DNA of 64,000 bases from Diphasiastrum complanatum (lineage: Eukaryota > Streptophyta > Lycopodiopsida > Lycopodiales > Lycopodiaceae). A program made the translations under genes and the position numbers. Location of the stretch: positions 29,537,410 through 29,601,409 of the forward strand of contig CM055107.1 in the NCBI GenBank assembly GCA_029204225.1. Reading direction: 5' to 3'. The notes beneath the pieces were generated by a model. It did no database searches, was not told the origin of the DNA, and saw only the letters and a program-made list of their open reading frames with translations. The stretch's first letter is position 1. Every line of letters starts with the position of its first letter. This document shows, piece by piece, positions 34,868 to 47,051 of the stretch.

Positions 34868-37693
34868 AGAGCATTAAATTGTTGTCACATGGAGATTAGT
34901 TCCCATGAGGTACCGTGTATCCAAGACTAGGAGTATACTGTATCCTATGTACTTGTCATGGACATAACAGTAGTAACACCAGCCCACCATCAATTTCTGT
35001 TATAGATTCTCTTTTTTTCTTAAGAACGTTACAATCAAAACATGAAATTGTAATATATAATCAATTTCTAGAATAGTTAAAAAAAAAAAAATTATTGAGT
35101 CCATCAATCTTCTTACTAATATTTTTTTCATATTCGTTATAGTAATCGGATTCAAAAAAAATTTGAGTAGGCCTGAGACTCGAAACTTCACCTTGAACTG
35201 GATTGGGAAGCTAATCAGTCCTAGACGTTTGTTTCGCTCTAGCCATAACAAAAATCTAATAGTGGCCTCTCAACAATCCAAAAGATGATGATGAAGCTCA
35301 AAATTGAAAATGTAAAAAATGAATATTAAACTTATGCACAACTAGTAAAATAGATACCTTATGGAGCGCAGTAATCAGATATGCAAAAACTAAAAAAAAA
35401 AAGGTGTCCAAATTGGAGTTCAATGAAATTTATATAGAGTTTATCCCACACATGTGCAATCAAATTTGAAATACATGTGTTGAATATTTATTCGTTAAAA
35501 TAAGAGCATGGACAAGTGGCATGATATTATTCCTTGAATTTTGACACGTCAATGACCGTTATTATTAAGATTCTGACACGTGTTAGGAACTGAATGACAA
35601 CTGTCATATTAATAAGCACATGCCACATGTCCGAATATTGGATTTGTGTGCATGCTTTTATTTCATGTGTCTCACTATGCCACAATGCACATTAAACCAA
35701 TATTCTAATGTAATTAGACCATTGCATATCTTGAAAATGATTAAAATTAGACTAGATATTGCTAAAAAAAAAAGCACAAAAAATATGAGACACCTTTCTC
35801 ATTTTCACAAATTTAGTTTTGCTTGTTTATGTTCAAGAACTTTTTTGCATTAGTCGCTTTCCGTAAATTAGTTATTTTTTCACCAGTTTCAGACCACCTA
35901 CGACTATTCCATACCATCATGGAGAACGCTAGAATTGAGGTGTCAAGACTTCTAGTTGGTACAAAGTTTGAACATTAGATTGATAGGATACTTCCCATAC
36001 ACTAGCGGCGGCTAGAGCTAACATAGAAAGTGTGTCATTTGCCATGGATTACCTGAATATAACACTTTTTTCGTATAGTGTAAGAGTTTATGATTCTGAT
36101 ATTGCATGGATTCCATACAACTTACTAACATACATATGGAAGGTGATAGAGCATTTGTCACTGAGCTCAATAGATTTGTGAATAATTTTTTTAGAGATCA
36201 CTATGGAATCTTGATAGTTGAGGAGCAGCGTAGGGACAATTTGTTGAACATAGGATCAAAGATCATTTCAAGTGAGATGGTCTTTGTATTTTTGCTTTCT
36301 GAATGTACATCTGCCTACTAATTCACAGGAGGCCACTTTATGTTATGAAATGAATGAGGCTGAGGATGTGCAGCCAAAAAATGAAGAAGAAGAAAGAGCA
36401 CTTTCCTTGCAGCAATTTTTTAGGTCGTCTCAACAAACTAGTGAGGCAAATGAGAGATTGCTGCAAATCAGGAGCCTCTCTCCAATCATCATCAGTGGTA
36501 GAGATCATCAATTATATTTTTAATCATTCTTAAAAATGGTGTTAGAGGTAGCAAAAGTTTGGTGTTGTTCTGGTACTTTGCAATCTCTTCCAAAAATCTG
36601 GACTGGCATTGTTTACGTTGTCATCTTGGAAGAGGTTGCATCCTACCTAGCCTATTTCCTACCCAGGGCAACATTAGGAGATCCATCAACAACAACAAGA
36701 GATCCAGCAGCTCCAGGAGAACCATCAACAGCAGTGACATCATCAAAATTAATAAGATCTTCGACGTCTGTGATCACTGTTCCCACAACCTACACCTCAG
36801 AGTCTATAAGATTACGGACATCTTGATCCGTTGGCGTGGGGATGCGAGGTGTAGCCGGAAGGCTCAACACAACACGGATTGCTCTACGAAGATTTTTTTA
36901 AAATTCATTGTGCCTAATACTTTGAAGTTGCTATGTAGTAATCCTGATCTTGCTAGGCACCCTCACTATTTGCTTTGTCCTAGCCACGTGTTTATTCTAG
37001 CCATAAGCAATACAAAATATGCTAAAAGCAACTTACTGGGCTAAAATTAAGATAAAACCAACTTACTAGGCTCAGAACAACAAACTAGAAAAGAAAAAAA
37101 AAGAGGAAAAAATCTACGAAATTATGCTCTCCTCTACTGGTAAAAGTGGAAAATGAATTGTAAAATTCCTTATATATCATTTGGCCAATGCGTAGTAAAG
37201 TTCAACTAGTGTGTAGCTTAATGCAAGCTTTTTGGGCAATATCATATATGTGCAAATAGTGAGGTAGAGAGATCCCTCACAATTAGTTTGGTGCATAGGT
37301 TCGATATATGGTTTTTGGAATATTTTTAAGAATATTCTTCATGGAATATTCATTTTGAAAGAATATTCATTTTTTGTATAGTTGCAAAGTGGCAAGGATA
37401 TTCCAATATTTGACGACACATTTATTTCATGATCCGTTCTGGTGACACGTGTACAACGGAGAAGTGTATAAATATTAGGTCGAGGCCAACATAACATTTT
37501 TAGTGATTTTTTCATTCTACCGTTGTTTAGATTTAATATTGCTTTTGATCACTGCTCACATATCCGATACATACAGTTAATCTGGTTTTTTTTGTTATTA
37601 TTCTTTTAACACAATGTCTTTAGCTTCATATAGGTCTGATCCGGATATCATGCTCTCTTCATTTCTCGACGATTTTGGTATTATTGAAGCTAG
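34868..37693. other. AT-rich region with unassigned ORFs
   Basis: No known coding family recognised. Short plus-strand ORFs at 36106-36523 and 36536-37044 look compositionally coding-like in places but have no motif I can name. A TATA-like GTATAAATATTAG lies near 37467 and an ATG-initiated frame starts at 37615 and runs into the truncated LTR of element A. Confidence 0.4.
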
Positions 37694-37700
37694 TCATGAG
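37615..37700 (+). pseudogene. Possible first exon cut by element A
   Basis: ATG at 37615 opens a frame starting MSLASYRSDPDIMLSSFLDD, about 150 bp downstream of a TATA-like box (about 37467). The frame continues only to the LTR junction at about 37694. I do not recognise the protein, and the frame is short enough to be chance. Confidence 0.25.
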
Positions 37701-38079
37701 AGTGCACCAATGAGTAGTAGAACCCAAAGAAAACCATGTATAATGATGAAATGAGAGAGAGAAGAGAGAAGATGTGTCTCTCCATGAGTTACATCCTTTT
37801 ATAGAGTGTCAAAACCCTATTTGGCCATTTGGCTTTCCCTCCAAAATGTAAACCCTATTATTTTTGGGTCTAGATTCAATGTACCCAAAGTTCAAATTTG
37901 AATCTCTCTCAAACTCGACTACCAACTTTTCCACACTTTCAAAAAGTGTTTATTTAATGTATTTTAAACTAATATAACTTCAAAAAGTTTCTCTCTAAGT
38001 CTAAAATGAGTTTTGGCCTCTTATTGACAATTTACCAAAATATGACTACACTAGACTAAACTAGTTGAAATCTCTCACA
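37694..38079 (-). repeat. Element A 3' LTR, truncated
   Basis: Aligns with 42343-42735 nearly base for base, including AGTGCACCAATGAGTAGT and TTATAGAGTGTC. The outer ~265 bp present in the other LTR are missing. Confidence 0.9.
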
Positions 38080-39930
38080 CTCCCTCTTCAACTAGTTTTG
38101 GCATAGTTTTAACCATACTATTTTGATCCAACTTTAGAATAATCTCCATCTTAAGTATAGATCTCCTTTCTAAGGTTCTAAAGTATCTTTCATAATTGAT
38201 ATAGAGAATAGTGTCCAAATTGGATGCTTCACTATCTCTTACATCAATTTTACACATTAAGATATAACTAGAACATGAAGAACCAAATAGAATGTGAATG
38301 AAATGATTCCTCCATGTTTCAAACTTTGAACTCTCTGAAAAATTACAGCAACCAAACCATAAATGTGAGTGATGAACATTTGCTTGCTTATCTCCTCCAA
38401 CTTTGTCCTTTCTTGATATGTCTCCACCATAAAACTCCATGAATGCGCCTCCATCTCCATCTTGCCATAAGATGCCATCAAGTCTTGATGACTTAACCAT
38501 GAATGAGTGACATAACGAACCTCCAATAGCTTCATTTCCATCAAAAAGCCCAGCCAAGAATGCTAGTACAACTCCAACAATAAGATATTGCAAGACAATG
38601 TAGCTAGTTTGTCCATATCTTGACAATTTGCACACATCCACATGAAATAGCTCAAACATGAGATAGAACAAGTAAAGTAAACTTGAACAACACTTCATTG
38701 CTGCTCCTTTGACCTTACTTGAGTCTTCAATATGCTGCAAAAATAGATCCATAACATCTTTGCCAAATACCTCTCCTTTGATGCTCTTGACTAGCTCCGA
38801 ATTGCCACCTTTCCTTTTGTGTTGTTGAAGCCCTTTGAGACCAACCTCTTGATCTTCCTCTTGACCATCCAAGTCATTGAAAAAACTTTGTTTGCCAGAT
38901 CCATTACTTGCTTTCCAGTATGAAAACCATGAGAACCAATATCCACTTGCATAGCATCATCTACACAAGAAAATTCTCCAAAACATGTGAGTAAAGCAAA
39001 GTGAGTCGCTTCCACTTGCTTACCTTTCTCTTGATCATCAAAGATATCAAAGATATGCATATCTTCAGACCTGAACCTCTGAAAATACTCTCTCTCAAAC
39101 ATATGATCTAGATCCAACAAGATCTCATCAATGCTTGATCTTGAATTTCCACAAAGGTTAGTGAAAACAATGTCACCAATGTCACCTCATAAATCAAAAG
39201 ATAGATTCCAACCTTTCCATCCAACATGAGGTAGAGTAGGTGAAGATGAGCATCAAACCTAATAAATCCAGCCGTCTTGAGTCCATAAAAAACCTCAATA
39301 AGCTCATCAATGAGATCTCCCTTGTCTTGAAGAAATTGCCTCTCAATTTGCTCCATGTAGTCTTCTCCTACCAACCTTTTGCCATCTTGATCATGAGTGA
39401 TCAATTCATAATCATAGAATCCTTTGAGTTGATGAAGAGATGTGATATCCATGCCTTGGATATTTCCAAGAGCCAATCTTCCATTACTCTTTCCCTCATA
39501 AGACTCCCTCTTAATGATTGCATCATAAGAAGTAGAAACCTCAAAAACATTAGAAGCCATGAAAAAAATGATTAGTACCTTCAACATAAGGATGATTGAA
39601 GTACTCTCTTTTTTCAAACCAGAACTTATACTCAATGATTTAGGTAATGAATCATATGATTATGATTCTTCCTCACTATCATTCATAATGACATCATTCA
39701 AAGTACATCTTACTTTGAACTCTTCACATACTTCTCTTCCTCTTGATTTGTAACTATCTCCCTCACCAAGTCTCTTGATAGAACCATTTGATCTACTCTC
39801 TTTATAAAGACATGTGACTCCAGTTGCTGCAAAAATGACTTTCTTGGACTCATCACAAAAGAATGTAGAAGAACCACCTCCTTCATGCATGCACCTAGCA
39901 ACATCTTTTTCCATATGATCAAAGAAATTA
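38080..39930 (-). pseudogene. Element A accessory coding region, unknown function
   Basis: Three broken frames carrying CDESKKVIFAATGVTC, KSTSIILMLKVLIIFFMASN, NIQGMDITSLHQLKG, EDYMEQIERQFLQDKGDLID, FEREYFQRFRSED, LVKSIKGEVFGKDVMDLFLQ and CKIDVRDSEASNLDTI. The last frame reads through the polypurine tract (VEEGV) into the LTR. All these motifs have clear counterparts in element B. No similarity to integrase or RT is evident. Two hydrophobic stretches could be membrane segments. Confidence 0.7.
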
Positions 39931-40740
39931 TTAACAACAACCTTCACCTCCATTGATGAAGTTAGCTCTTTCCTTACCTTTTGCATGCTTGCACTTTCCA
40001 TGAAGAACCATTGAAACATCATCATTATCCTCAAGACTAGCCAAGTTAGCACAAAGATGAGCATCTCCAAGAAGCATATTAGATCTTGACCTAGATCTAG
40101 CATAATGAAGCTTTTTAGACTTTGCATAAGATCCACCAATCTTATTGATGCTAAAAGGTAACTTTGGAAAGTTGAGACCAATCTCCTTTTCCATTCCATT
40201 CTTTTTGTTAGCCATAACAAAAGCATCAAGCTTGAAAATTCTACCTTGTCTATTGCCCCGAGCAACCAAGATTTCTTCCTTTGTAATGAAACAAGCATCA
40301 CCACCAAACTTTACCATGTATCCTTTCTCTATCATTTGACCAACACTTAGCAAATTCTTTAAAAGTAAAGGAACGTAAAGAACACCATCAAGTCTTGCTT
40401 TCCTATTAGTAGAGAGACAAATAGAAATTGAACCAATACCTTCAATCACACACTCACCACCATTGGCCATGTGAATTGCTTTCTTGGCTCCATCATAAGT
40501 GATCAAAGAAGTAAAGAATTCCTTGTGACTAGTCATGTGTGAACTAGTTCCACTATCAATCCATAATGAATCTTTGTCATCTTCACTTGATATTGGACTT
40601 GAAGAACACATCAAAAGAGAATCACCACCACCTAGATCCTCATCATTAGTAGTAAAGTTGATTTGCTTGCTACCTTCATCTCTTTGCTTCTTCAAACATT
40701 CATTTGCAAAATGCCCTTTGATTCCACAATAAAAGCATTC
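39931..40740 (-). pseudogene. Element A protease and start of accessory region
   Basis: Zinc-knuckle end (KGHFAN-C with a shift), then SLWIDSGTSSHMTSHKEF, the retropepsin DSG motif of copia proteases. VLYVPLLLKNLLSVGQM and GRIFKLDAFVMANKK follow. The expected WH..LGH pre-integrase motif does not appear. Instead come SINKIGGSYAKSKKLHYARS and HGKCKHAKGKERANFINGG, both shared with element B. Confidence 0.85.
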
Positions 40741-40741
40741 A

Positions 40742-41474
40742 ACTTAGACTTATCTTTCTTTTTTCCAAAAGAGGAAGTCTCACCTTGATCTTGACCTTTA
40801 GACCACTTGCACTTGCCTTTGCCTTTGCCCTTGAGCTTGCCTTTGATGAACATAGCCTCCTCTTCATAGTGAGATGTTGATGTAGATCCACCTCCTCTTG
40901 ATTGAAGCCTATACTCCTCATTCACCAAGATCTCTTGCAAATCCACAATACTTGGCAAAGTTTTTTGAATAGAAAAACTTTGAACAAGATTAGCATGTTC
41001 ATCCAACAAGCCATTAAGTATAAATTGAACAAGTTTTACCTCCTTAATGCTTTCATCAATACATGCTAACTCATCATTGATTGCTTTAACCCTCAAAACA
41101 AAAGCATGAGTACTCTCTTCCTTATTTTGCAAACTTTGAAAGATTTGCCTCCTAAGAGTAAGCACACTTGCTGTAGACTTGGATTCATAAAACTTCTTCA
41201 AAGCTTCCCAAGCCTCCAAAGATGATGTGCACTTACCAACTTCCTTGAGAAGTTCATTGGTAACATTCATCTTAATCATGTGTAGAGAACTTTTAGCTCT
41301 CTTGTCATACCTCACTTGATCTTGAGGTGCTTGAGGCCTCTCCTCCACACCTGCAACAATCTCCATCAACTCATTCATCTCCAATAAGGACTCCATCCTG
41401 ACCTTCCAAGTAGAATAGTTGATTGAGGTAAGCCTATCATTGCCTTCCAACATGAATCCACCACTTGTAGCCAT
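40742..41474 (-). pseudogene. Element A gag
   Basis: Starts MATSGGFMLEGNDRL, then INYSTWKVRMESLLEMNEL (copia gag N-terminal motif). A UBN2-like helical region follows (SLEAWEALKKFYESK, LTLRRQIFQSL, AFVLRVKAINDELA) and a basic Lys/Gly tail (KGKLKGKGKGK). A frameshift near 40740 separates it from the zinc knuckle and protease frame. It parallels the gag of element B residue by residue. Confidence 0.9.
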
Positions 41475-42064
41475 GTTGCAATGACCTGATATTCTTCTTT
41501 CAACCTGTTCCAGTGCACAAAGCACTCTCTTGAATGTCAACAAATGAACTCAAGAAGAAATCACAAAGATATGTAACCTCTCAAATCTCTTCTAGCACTT
41601 CTAACTAGAAAATCAACACATAGAATAGTGAAATCTTGATCAACATATGATCTATCCTTAATCTAATGATTCCTGCCACTTCCTAATATTGAAACACACT
41701 CAAATAAAGTTCAGTAGCCTCACAAACTAGAGATTCAATCAGAATTAGGGTTTTGACAAAATCACAAAAAATTGAATATCTCATATTCTACATGCAATTT
41801 CTAGAAACTTGATATATCTTATTGTAGACTCCAATGAGGCCTTCCTAATGCACCAAAAATCATCTAAATCTAGTAAGCCAAGTGTGAAATCAGAATTGAT
41901 CAAGTATATAACCCTATATTGAGTTTTGACCTACAAAAGATCAATTCTACACATGCAAAAATGTTGATTTTTGAGTAGAAATCAATCTAGCATGCTCTAG
42001 CATTGGTAACTCCTCCAAATCCTTGCTAAAGATGGCTGATCCTTTCATAACCTAAAACAAAATA

Positions 42065-42076
42065 GCTCTGATACCA
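42065..42076 (-). other. Element A primer-binding site
   Basis: The minus strand reads TGGTATCAGAGC, complementary to the usual initiator-methionine tRNA primer, abutting the LTR. Confidence 0.9.
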
Positions 42077-42735
42077 TGTAAAAGATTTCAAATCATTCAA
42101 GATCCAATCCATGTCCCTGATCTTTGGTTACAATAAGGAGCAAACCAAGAATCCTGCCAATGTAGAAAAATCAGCATCTACATACAAAATGAGATGCAAA
42201 CTCCAAGAGATACTGATCAAACATGAACCAACATAAAATATGTTTGTTGTTCATACAATTACATTACCCTATTGTATTTCACACGTGTGGAACCGAAAAT
42301 AACAATATATGAGCATTCTGCACACAAGATTGCAAGATAACATCACGAGAGTGCACCAATGAGTAGTGGAACCCAAAGAGAACCATGTATAATGATGAAA
42401 TGAGAGAGAGAAGAGAGAAGAGAGAAGATGTGTCTCTCCACGAGTTACATCCTTTTATAGAGTGTCCAGACCCTATTTGGCCATTTGGCTTTCCCTCCAA
42501 AATGTAAACCCTACTATTTTTGGGTCTAGATTCAATGTACCCAAAATTCAAATTTGAATCTCTCTCAAACACGACTACCAACTTTTCCACACTTTTGAAA
42601 AGTGTTTATTTAATGTATTTTAAACTAATATAACCTCAAAAAGTTTATCTCTAAGTCTAAAATGAGTTTTGGCCTCTTATTGACAATTTACCAAAATATG
42701 ACTAAACTAGACTAAACTAGTTGAAATCTCTCACA
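42077..42735 (-). repeat. Element A 5' LTR
   Basis: 659 bp from TGTAAAAGATTTC at the primer-site side to CTCTCACA. It contains the palindrome CACACGTGTG at 42280-42289. Confidence 0.88.
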
Positions 42736-42737
42736 TA

Positions 42738-42851
42738 TTGCTGATATCTTAACCAAGACTTTGCCAAAGAATCCATTTTTTAAGTTAAGATTTGCACTTG
42801 GTATTGTAGATAGATGTACATTGGATTTACCAAGTTAGAATTGAGGAGGAG
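42738..42851 (+). pseudogene. Copia RNase H tail and polypurine tract (element E)
   Basis: Plus-strand ADILTKTLPKNPFFKLRFAL matches the extreme C-terminus of copia pol. A stop and the purine tract GAGGAGGAG follow directly before a TGTTGAAATG LTR start. Element A lies immediately to the left and has removed or displaced the rest of pol. Confidence 0.75.
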
Positions 42852-43639
42852 TGTTGAAATGTCACTTCTAACTTGTAGATCAAATATGTTGATCTCATGA
42901 TTAATGTTCACATTTTGATCCCACACATGTGGAGCCTGTTCCCACATGTGAATGGAAGCCAAAAGAGTACTTGTATATAGTTGGATCAATCTACACAAGT
43001 GTGAACCAGTTTATTGACTAGAATCTATGAAATTCTCATTTGGCACTATTTCCTTGTATGTAGCTAGCACTTCCATGTGAATGAGTAAATGCTCCCACAT
43101 GCTAGATGTTATTCACATGTGTGAAGCTGGCTATACTATATCACATGTACATATTCTCCTAGATCCTATTTTTTAGGGAAGATTCATATTTTCAAGGAGG
43201 CTAATAGTTGGATTTTAGCTATTAGCATAAGTCAACTTTGTTGTATGGGAATAACTTGCTCCCATTGGTGGATCTAAATGATGTGGCACACTCCACACAT
43301 GTGAGACCTACTAAATCAACATACAGATCATGCTTGTACTTTATCTATAAGTAGATCACCCAATTCAGTGAGAAGTTGATGAGACATTTGTCATTTTATG
43401 CATAGTTCTTGTGATTTCACCAATAGAATTGATTTTTTATGCTTTGTGAGCTATCATTAAGTATTATACTTTGCTCTCTGCTCACAGTCCGTACAGGGAC
43501 TGTATTCCACACGTGTGAGGCTGCCCTTGATGTTTCTTGAAGTTTACATGTGTTGATTTTGCTAAATAGTTAATGATTTACATCTAGATCTTGATCCAAT
43601 CAATAGAACTTGTTAGATCACTTGATTTGGCAATCAACA
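42852..43639 (+). repeat. Element E 3' LTR
   Basis: 788 bp from TGTTGAAATG to GGCAATCAACA (TG...CA with TGTTG/CAACA ends) right after a polypurine tract. Contains CACACGTGTG at 43508-43517. No 5' partner is in the window. Confidence 0.6.
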
Positions 43640-43698
43640 CCTCTTGAAGATTGATTATACTAATCAATCATTGTCCAAAAATCAGAAAATCAACATTC

Positions 43699-44204
43699 TT
43701 GATGGCATCTACATCCTCACCAACAAGCAATGGCAATTCAAGAGACACTTTGTGGATTGATAATGGGGCTAGAGTGTAGGATAGATGATGTTGGTACCAT
43801 CTCTTTGTATCTAGAATCCTCAATAAGTATGGATCTAGAAAATGTGTTTTTGTACCGTCAATCACCAAGAATATGCTAAGTGCTAGTAACCTTTTGGAAA
43901 GTGGATTGGATGTCCACTTTAAGCATGGATTTTGTTCCATTTTGAAGAATGTGTTTGCATTGCAAAAGGATTTAAACATGGAAGATTGTTTAAATTGGAA
44001 GCTAATATTCCTTTTGAGAATGTGAGCCTGGAAAAGGAGGAGATCACTCAAGTAAAGATTTTGTCAAAGTGTGATCTTGCTAGCATTGAGGAGGAGCATC
44101 AAAGAGAGGAAAATCTTGAGGATCAGCCTCAGAACATGAGAGTTCCAAGGAGGTCCTCAATGACAAAGGTCAAGTCATCAAATTGCATGCAAATTGTCCA
44201 TTAA
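43699..44204 (+). pseudogene. Fragment F: copia protease plus linker, no RT
   Basis: Starts MASTSSPTSNGNSRDTLWID and continues LWIDNGARV, a protease motif with DNGA for DSGA. Then FVPSITKNMLSASNLLESGL and KHGFCSILKN follow, and after a shift an acidic linker ending VPRRSSMTKVKSS. The linker normally precedes copia RT, but RT does not follow. Confidence 0.7.
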
Positions 44205-44394
44205 AGTGTGCAATGCTTTTTGGATAGTATTAGTAGACATAAAGTGGCTTGTTTCTTATCTTTAATATTCATGGTGTTTAGTACTTTGTATGACAAGACA
44301 ATGAAATTAGATGCTTTCAAATCTACATTTTTTGTTGACAAAGCAATTTCATTGGATAATTATGTTTGTAATAGTTTGAATAAAGTCACAGAAG

Positions 44395-44619
44395 TTGAAA
44401 TTGTTAGCTGATGCCATGCCCTCAGGTGTGGATGCAGAATCTCTCCACTCAAAAGGGCTTCCAGCAGAGAAGAAGTTGAGAGCCGAGTTTGAGAGCACGA
44501 GAATTATGAGTGCTAGACTGAGATGTATAGATTGTGAGCCCCATGGTAATTCCCAAAAGATGGAAACCATGTGGGAGTTAGTAACTTAGACTCTCTCAAC
44601 TTAAGTTATGTTTTTAATA
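44395..44619 (+). pseudogene. Terminal-exon-like ORF with polyadenylation signal
   Basis: An acceptor-like GTCACAG is followed by an open frame KLKLLADAMPSGVDAESLHS and onward, with RIMSARLRCIDCEPHGN, to a stop at 44587-44589. AATAAA occurs at about 44614. Codon composition and motif density resemble a host protein C-terminus rather than a retroelement. I cannot name the family. It may be a captured or relict gene end. Confidence 0.35.
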
Positions 44620-45436
44620 AAGAGGCCTCCTATTATCATGTAAGAGGTGGAACCCAGATCTTTATAGAATGGGGTTCACTCAGTTGTAAGAGGTCGAATT
44701 GTAAAATTGGATTCACCAGCTCGTGGGTATACATAGAGGCCTCCTCCACAATTTTTCAAGCATGTGATACTGTACTGAAATGTTGTTGCATTGTTAATTG
44801 AAGATCCTTCTATTTGCATTTCCGTCTATGCTCCATTTTCATGCATTAAGTTCGAGTACTGATGTATGAATCTATTTGTTGTTGATTCTTCCTCCTTTAA
44901 GTTTGGTTTGTGATTAAGATCAGGTAGATGTGCAGGGCCTTGTGGTAGATCAATGTCATTCTGATCTGATGCTACTTGGTGCTTGACTCCCTGAAGTGTT
45001 TTTGTTACAAGTGTTGAGTGACAGTTGTAGCAAGCACTTTTGTAGGATTCACATTGTTTTTGTGTAGCTGTGGTGTTGTTGACTTTGTTATTATCAGTAG
45101 GATCAGGTCTCAATCTCATTCCCTGTACTTCTTAGATTAGATTAGTAATAATCTACCATTTGTAAGCATTAAATAAAGAACCGAAATAGACTATAGGATC
45201 TTGAATTCTAATAGATCTAGATTGAAGTTGAGCATCCATTATCCGTAGGATCGATATCAGGTCATTGATGTGCCAACTGACAAGCGAGGTACATCACCAT
45301 TGCACCATCATTGCACTACAACCGGTAGAGTGAGAAGAGGGGCAGACCCTGTCAATTGTAAGCTGATTGGAGTCTATTGCTTTATCAAAAGTAGAGACCG
45401 TAGGGAGAACATTAGCAAATAGAAACGTCATTTGTT
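44590..45436. other. Interval without recognised genes
   Basis: Contains a 97-codon minus-strand ORF (44826-45119) with no motif. Nothing else recognised. Confidence 0.4.
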
Positions 45437-46095
45437 TTGAAAATATTTGTGTCCACATGTTTTGTGCATGATCATTCCAATGTAGGGACCAAAGATTATC
45501 CTACTTCAATGATAGGAATAATGGTAATGTTTTGCTCTTCAAGTAGAGATTTTAGAATCTACATGTTTTTCACCAAAGAAGCTGTCAATGGTGGAAATGT
45601 GATCTTTCAAGAGTGGAAGATTTGTAAACTTGAAGATGCACCTTTGGATCAAAACCTTATTCAATTCATTGATGGTTTGGAGTCAAGTCAAGTGGAGGAG
45701 CAAGCTCAAGACCCGAGGACTCCAAGAAGAACCATGAGCATAATCGATGGAGCCATCAAGGCTCAATCATATGGATCAAGCAAGGCATGTTGTCTTTGGC
45801 AACATTATGTATGCACTTAATAGTTTACTTCATGTATCTTCAAGTGCACAAAATGCCTTGAAATCCATGGCTTGGCATGATGTATAGTTTTTGAAGTGTG
45901 CTACATGGATATAGACACATTTGTGGAACATCTTGTAAGGGATCCTTTAAGAGGTGGCGAAAGATCCTTCATGGACATCATTCTCTATTGGAGTCTCAAA
46001 ATTTTCTTGTTTGTAGCTGGATTCTTTTAGAAACTTCTAAAAGCATTCATTTGTCTAGCAAGAGAGTTGTAAATAGATCAAGCTAAATTTGAGGA
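45437..46095 (+). pseudogene. Fragment G: copia integrase-tail/linker remnant
   Basis: The plus-strand frame 45437-45820 carries IYMFFTKEAVNGGNVIFQEW, resembling the end of copia integrase, and an acidic linker ending PRTPRRTMSIIDG. RT is absent. After stops, a purine run TTTGAGGAGTG at about 46088-46098 precedes a probable LTR start. Confidence 0.55.
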
Positions 46096-46840
46096 GTGTG
46101 AAGAATTGCCAAAAACTAGCATAACTAGCCTGATCAAAAACCATGTAAAATCATGTAAAATGTACATAAGTGGGTCCCACAGGTGTGAGGCCATGGAGCC
46201 ACGTCGGAAACCTACCCTAATATAGGTTAGATCAAGTCTAATGAGTTGGTCAAGTCAATAGTGATTTAATCATTTTTAATTAAGTCACTAATCAGTCCTG
46301 CGTGGCATCTAAACCATGGGTGCAACATGAGTTAGTGTCTAGTCTAGCTAGGGTTTATGCTATGTTTAGTAGGGCGAAAAGGGGGTTATTGCCACATATT
46401 TAGTAGGGTGAAAATATGGATTAATCTATGGTGCTCACAATGGCATTTATTGAGCTAAATTTCAAATTTCATGGACCATTTAGGCCATTATTGTCTTTTC
46501 ATTTGACATTGAAGAATTACCAAATGTTGAAAGAGTAATGGCCTTTCAAATATTTGATTTTGAAACATCAGAACTTCGCAATTTGTGTTTGAAAGCTCAG
46601 AACTTCAAAATATTGCAAGCCTATAAGTATGAAGTAGAAAGTAAATGTATGGTCCCACAAGCCTACATTTGCTAGGCGCATTTTGGCATTGTGGGACCGT
46701 TCTGCCAACATTAGCTATGTCAGGTCATTAAGGCTCTAATGACCCTCAAGGCTTAGGGTGACCTGGCTGGTGTATATAGACGGCTAATGGGCTATCAAAA
46801 TATACACATAGAAACACACACATAGTCACATTCTAAATTC
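46096..46840 (+). repeat. Probable LTR of fragment G (outer end unknown)
   Basis: Begins TGTGAAGAATTGCC after a GAGGAG run. It includes a palindrome-like CACAGGTGTG and a TATA-like TGTATATAGACGG near 46771. The far end could lie anywhere up to about 47032, so limits are approximate. Confidence 0.35.
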
Positions 46841-47051
46841 AAATTTAAATAAGTTTCCCACTTTATAAATTCAAACTTTTAAACTAGATCGTTTTAAATT
46901 TTGATGAATGGTTCGTGTATTTTCATAAGACAAGAGTGTAGCTATTGATGCATTTGAATTGCGATCTTATTGTTGATTAATATTGACCATTTGAAGCTTC
47001 TTCATATGTAGTTGTGCCTAAAATACATTGACAAATTCTGTCTCATTGATC

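Larger units (their letters stand above)
37694..42735 (-). mobile_element. Element A: copia-type LTR element with gag-protease but no RT
   Basis: Minus-strand element with a complete 5' LTR (42077-42735), a primer-binding site complementary to initiator Met tRNA (42065-42076), gag (41474 to ~40742), zinc knuckle and protease (~40740 to ~40100), then about 2 kb of unassigned coding-like sequence up to the polypurine tract (38080-38091) and a 3' LTR cut short at 37694. No integrase core, reverse transcriptase or RNase H motif occurs in any frame. LTRs differ at roughly 3-4% of aligned positions by eye. Confidence 0.88.

Noticed and set aside
37694-42735. Element A as an autonomous copia
   Set aside because: No reverse transcriptase, RNase H or integrase catalytic motif was found in any frame of the internal region.
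44826-45119. 97-codon minus-strand ORF
   Set aside because: No motif, no homologous arrangement and no gene context. Likely chance.
47028-47051. Upstream start of the orphan ORF
   Set aside because: The codon at 47028 is TTG. The first ATG in the frame is at 47052.
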